Shown here piece after piece: positions 61,646 to 64,000 of a stretch of DNA of 64,000 bases. The first letter of the stretch is position 1, and every line of letters begins with the position of its first letter. The stretch is from Archegozetes longisetosus (Eukaryota > Arthropoda > Arachnida > Sarcoptiformes > Trhypochthoniidae). Location: the NCBI GenBank assembly GCA_018873245.2, contig JAEMBT020000004.1, positions 9,978,652-10,042,651 on the forward strand, read 5' to 3'. The notes beneath the pieces are model-generated. The model made no database searches. It worked only from the letters and a program-made list of their open reading frames with translations, and was not told where the DNA came from. A program made the position numbers and the translations under genes.

Positions 61646-63588
61646 TTAAGATTTGTTGAGCATAGATGTGACTAATGGTACGGTTTGGTCACGTAAATAT
61701 TCACTAATATTTTCTAATAAAACAATAGAACTTTTCATGATTTGACAGTCAAGAACTGCTTTCCGCGAACAAACTGAAGTATCAGTTAAGGTATGAGATA
61801 ACACTTTGTCAGTGGCTTCTCTTGCTTTCAGGTCAATATTAAAAGCCGCTAACGCGTGATTGAAGAGACACATCAAATCTCTCAAGTTTACAGCTATTGT
61901 CCAGTAATGTTGGGTTAGAAGTTTTGAATGATCTCTTGGATTGTGTTGAGAAAGTGGAACATTCAGTGGTGTGTGACTGCTGCAATTATGACTCATATAA
62001 TTTCGTTGTTGGTCCCAAATGAAGAAGACATGTGCCGTTTGGTTTGTCAACGATATGTATAGTGAACGCAATGATTCAATTGTTGTTTGACTCTGTAATA
62101 AGTCAATTAATAAGTTAAAATTTAGAATGATTTTTGAAAATAAAAAATCATTTTATAGCTATTAATAGACTTCTTAAAAACTAAATAATAACTTGACGGA
62201 AATTGGAGTATTAAATGTTGAGATAAACACGTTGATAATAATTTATGATAGCTGGGAGTGAAGAATATTTATCGAAATTGAAAAATGAATGAAATAGAAA
62301 TTGATCCTCAGTTTAATATGTATGCCTTAAGCGTGAAAAGTTAAGTTTGACTATTGCGCTCTTGAACGAAAGGCATGGAAAAACGTGACATTATGTCCCA
62401 ATTTATAGTATTACCTAAATTTCTTAGGTTTATGTAATACAAATCTATTATTGAGTTGTTAATGAATTAGCTGGAAAAATATTAAAATCAACTGGAAATA
62501 ACTGGAAATGTCGAGATAATGGGATCAGTAATAGTGGACCAGTCAAGGTGTCATGATTTGAAATAAAGTTATAAATTTGAGATTACAATCTAATCATAAG
62601 ATGTTTTACTCTCAATATTTCTCTAATTATTCTAATTTCAATGGCTATCGTGTAAACTTTCTAACAAATTGTATTTAATCATTTGGAAATCACGTGTCGT
62701 ATTGCGTCTGCACTTAGCACCAAATGAAAAGTTTAAAAAACATTTAAAACTTCGATAATTAGATTTAAGTAATAAATCATTTTTGAATAACACTGATGTG
62801 AGTGTTTGTAATAATAGTTGGATGAGATACAAGGTTAGAGATAAGAGAAAATTTGGTTCAATACAAAAATAAGTGGACAGAGAAGATGAATTTGCAAACA
62901 AAATGCTGTAAACCCCCTAATTGGTAATTTTGTCACAACATATCAAATAAATAAATGTCTGCTCAAAAACATGCTCTGGAGAGAAGTCAGTGTTGACTCA
63001 ATTTGAAGCAATAAAAGTAAAATTAGAGAACTGAACGAGTTTTTATAAATAGAAAGCTTACCTTAAGTTGATCAAAAGTTGGAACATTAGCGACGTATGG
63101 CAGACGAAGTGTTGTGCACTCCTCGATCAGATTCTAGAGTTTTCAATGGAAAAGTTCATATGAGTAGGATATTGACAAACAGCAGAGTTGGTCACAGTGT
63201 AGGAAAATATCAAATAGACTTGAGAGTGAGCTACCTATGTACTAACCATTCTAATAATATTGGTGGCCAGACCTTGTAGGAAAGTTGATTTGGTAATCAG
63301 CTCACGAAGTAGTCCTAGTCCGAGCCTGTTTCCAGGCGTGCCTCCATGATCAGTGTAAGTGATGTCGTCTTCTATAGGTGCTCTGCGATCTTCTTCGTGC
63401 TCATGACGTCCAGCAGAACACGGATTATGTAAGTTGTTAGCGTTTGCCAACTTTTCAAAACGAAGCACTGCTTCTTCACTATTTGTTGAATTGGCGTTTT
63501 CAAAGGACGGCAATACATAAGCATCGCTCAAAATCGATGATGAAAAGTAATTAAGTAACAAAGTGAGAGGAACGAACGATAAATGCAT
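61646..63588 (-). CDS. Secreted helical cytokine-like protein, divergent partner
   Basis: I do not recognise a named orthologue. Exons 63588-63247, 63133-63062 and 62092-61646 join in phase 0 to 286 residues. A signal peptide spans residues 1 to about 23 (LTLLLNYFSSSILSDA). An acidic, low-complexity stretch follows to about 90. Helical segments come next: GLGLLRELITKSTFLQGLAT (putative helix A, with the exon ending just after it), the small exon with LPYVANVPTFDQL (A-B loop), and then long helical stretches in the last exon (TTIESLRSLYISLTNQTAHV, an RDLMCLFNHALAAF segment, and a C-terminal IMKSSIVLLENISEYLRDQT). Several N-glycosylation sites (NST, NQT, NCS, NIS) and about six Cys suggest an extracellular protein. 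Exon order and phases match the neighbouring CNTF/CLCF1-like gene, so I infer a diverged paralogue. Donor GTTAGT after exon 1 is acceptable but not ideal. Confidence 0.62.
62093..63061 (-). other. Second intron of the divergent cytokine-like gene
   Basis: A 969-bp AT-rich intron from donor GTAAGC to acceptor TTATTACAG. The frame at 62638-62901 inside it has no recognisable features. Confidence 0.5.
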
Positions 63589-64000
63589 TTTGAAAATGTT
63601 GAAGCCTAGGCTTGAAGTTAAACAAATAGATGCACAGATTGAGAGTCAGTAGTCGGTGAGTTGTTGGCTATGAGTTGTTGACTATGAGTTGTTGACTACT
63701 TTAGTTTGGCTTAAGTATTGAGGAATGTGAATGAGTAAAATGTATTAATATGTGTGGAATGTACTCTTGTTGTAGGAGCGGTTCCACCAAATTTCGTCAC
63801 TTGAATTTGCCTCCCTTACTATAAGCACCCCCTCAACACTACGATCGCCACTTAATACATGTAATATTAGGGTCACGAGTCAAAAGGGGTTTTCACTAAA
63901 TATTGTGTCTCAACTTCTAAGAGCTGTCATTACACTGTCAAACGTAGTATAGGTTCAGACTTGACTCCAATATTACTCCAACTAAAACATTGGTGGATAG
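63589..64000 (-). promoter_or_regulatory. 5' flank of the divergent cytokine-like gene
   Basis: This holds the 5' UTR and probably the proximal promoter of the minus-strand gene. Three tandem copies of a 14-bp unit, TGAGTTGTTGACTA with one variant, lie at 63657-63698. A minus-strand ACTGACTCTC near 63652-63640 could be an initiator. No TATA box is obvious. Confidence 0.4.
63657..63698. repeat. Three-copy 14-bp tandem repeat
   Basis: Units at 63657-63670 (TGAGTTGTTGGCTA), 63671-63684 and 63685-63698 (both TGAGTTGTTGACTA). They sit 70-110 bases upstream of the start codon of the minus-strand cytokine-like gene. Confidence 0.9.

Noticed and set aside
1..64000. tRNA, rRNA, CRISPR arrays and bacterial-type operons
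   Set aside because: I saw no tRNA T-arm or anticodon-arm pattern, no rRNA, no regularly spaced repeats and no polycistronic layout.

Overview
The window looks like arthropod nuclear DNA, most likely from a mite or another small chelicerate; the species cannot be fixed from sequence alone. It is AT-rich. Genes are split by GT-AG introns, many only about 60 bp long. There are no operons, no bacterial signals and no CRISPR. An ImpL2-type insulin-binding Ig protein points to an arthropod or close relative. Degenerate AGGTTA/TTAGG tracts fit this weakly.

Layout. 1.2-2.3 kb (+): CIAO1, the cytosolic iron-sulfur assembly WD40 protein. 6.0-11.7 kb (+): a single-pass membrane protein with a long cytoplasmic tail that holds a DIX-like fold and a C-terminal MYND zinc finger; its 5' end was not found. 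12.1-12.4 kb (-): a tiny two-exon gene for a 74-residue protein with a KEN motif. 16.1-18.3 kb (-): ImpL2, with a probable 5' UTR exon and a TATA/CCAAT/HSE/GA-repeat promoter about 5.4 kb upstream at 23.5-24.1 kb. 24-37 kb: mostly gene-empty, with a MITE-like inverted-repeat element (28.8-29.1 kb) and a decayed SKP1 copy (35.3-35.8 kb). 37.3-39.5 kb (-): WDR1/AIP1 in six exons. 40.5-41.6 kb (+): cyclin J, head to head with WDR1. 41.8-42.5 kb (-): FAM136A, tail to tail with cyclin J. 42.5-57.8 kb: about 15 kb with no gene I can support, but with a GC-rich terminal-inverted-repeat element and simple repeats. 57.8-60.7 kb (+) and 61.6-63.6 kb (-): two secreted helical proteins, tail to tail.

The most interesting locus is this last pair. 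The plus-strand gene reads as a long-chain four-helix-bundle cytokine of the IL-6/CNTF/CLCF1 type: a signal peptide, an FNDPEF motif after helix A, and a helix-D-like C-terminus. The minus-strand gene is more divergent, but its two internal introns also fall in phase 0 after the putative helix A and in the A-B loop, so the two look like ancient paralogues.

All spliced models were built by hand from splice consensus, reading-frame continuity and remembered family features. No alignment or database search was run. The housekeeping genes (CIAO1, WDR1, FAM136A, cyclin J) are unrelated in function. ImpL2 and the cytokine-like pair are candidate extracellular signalling components.
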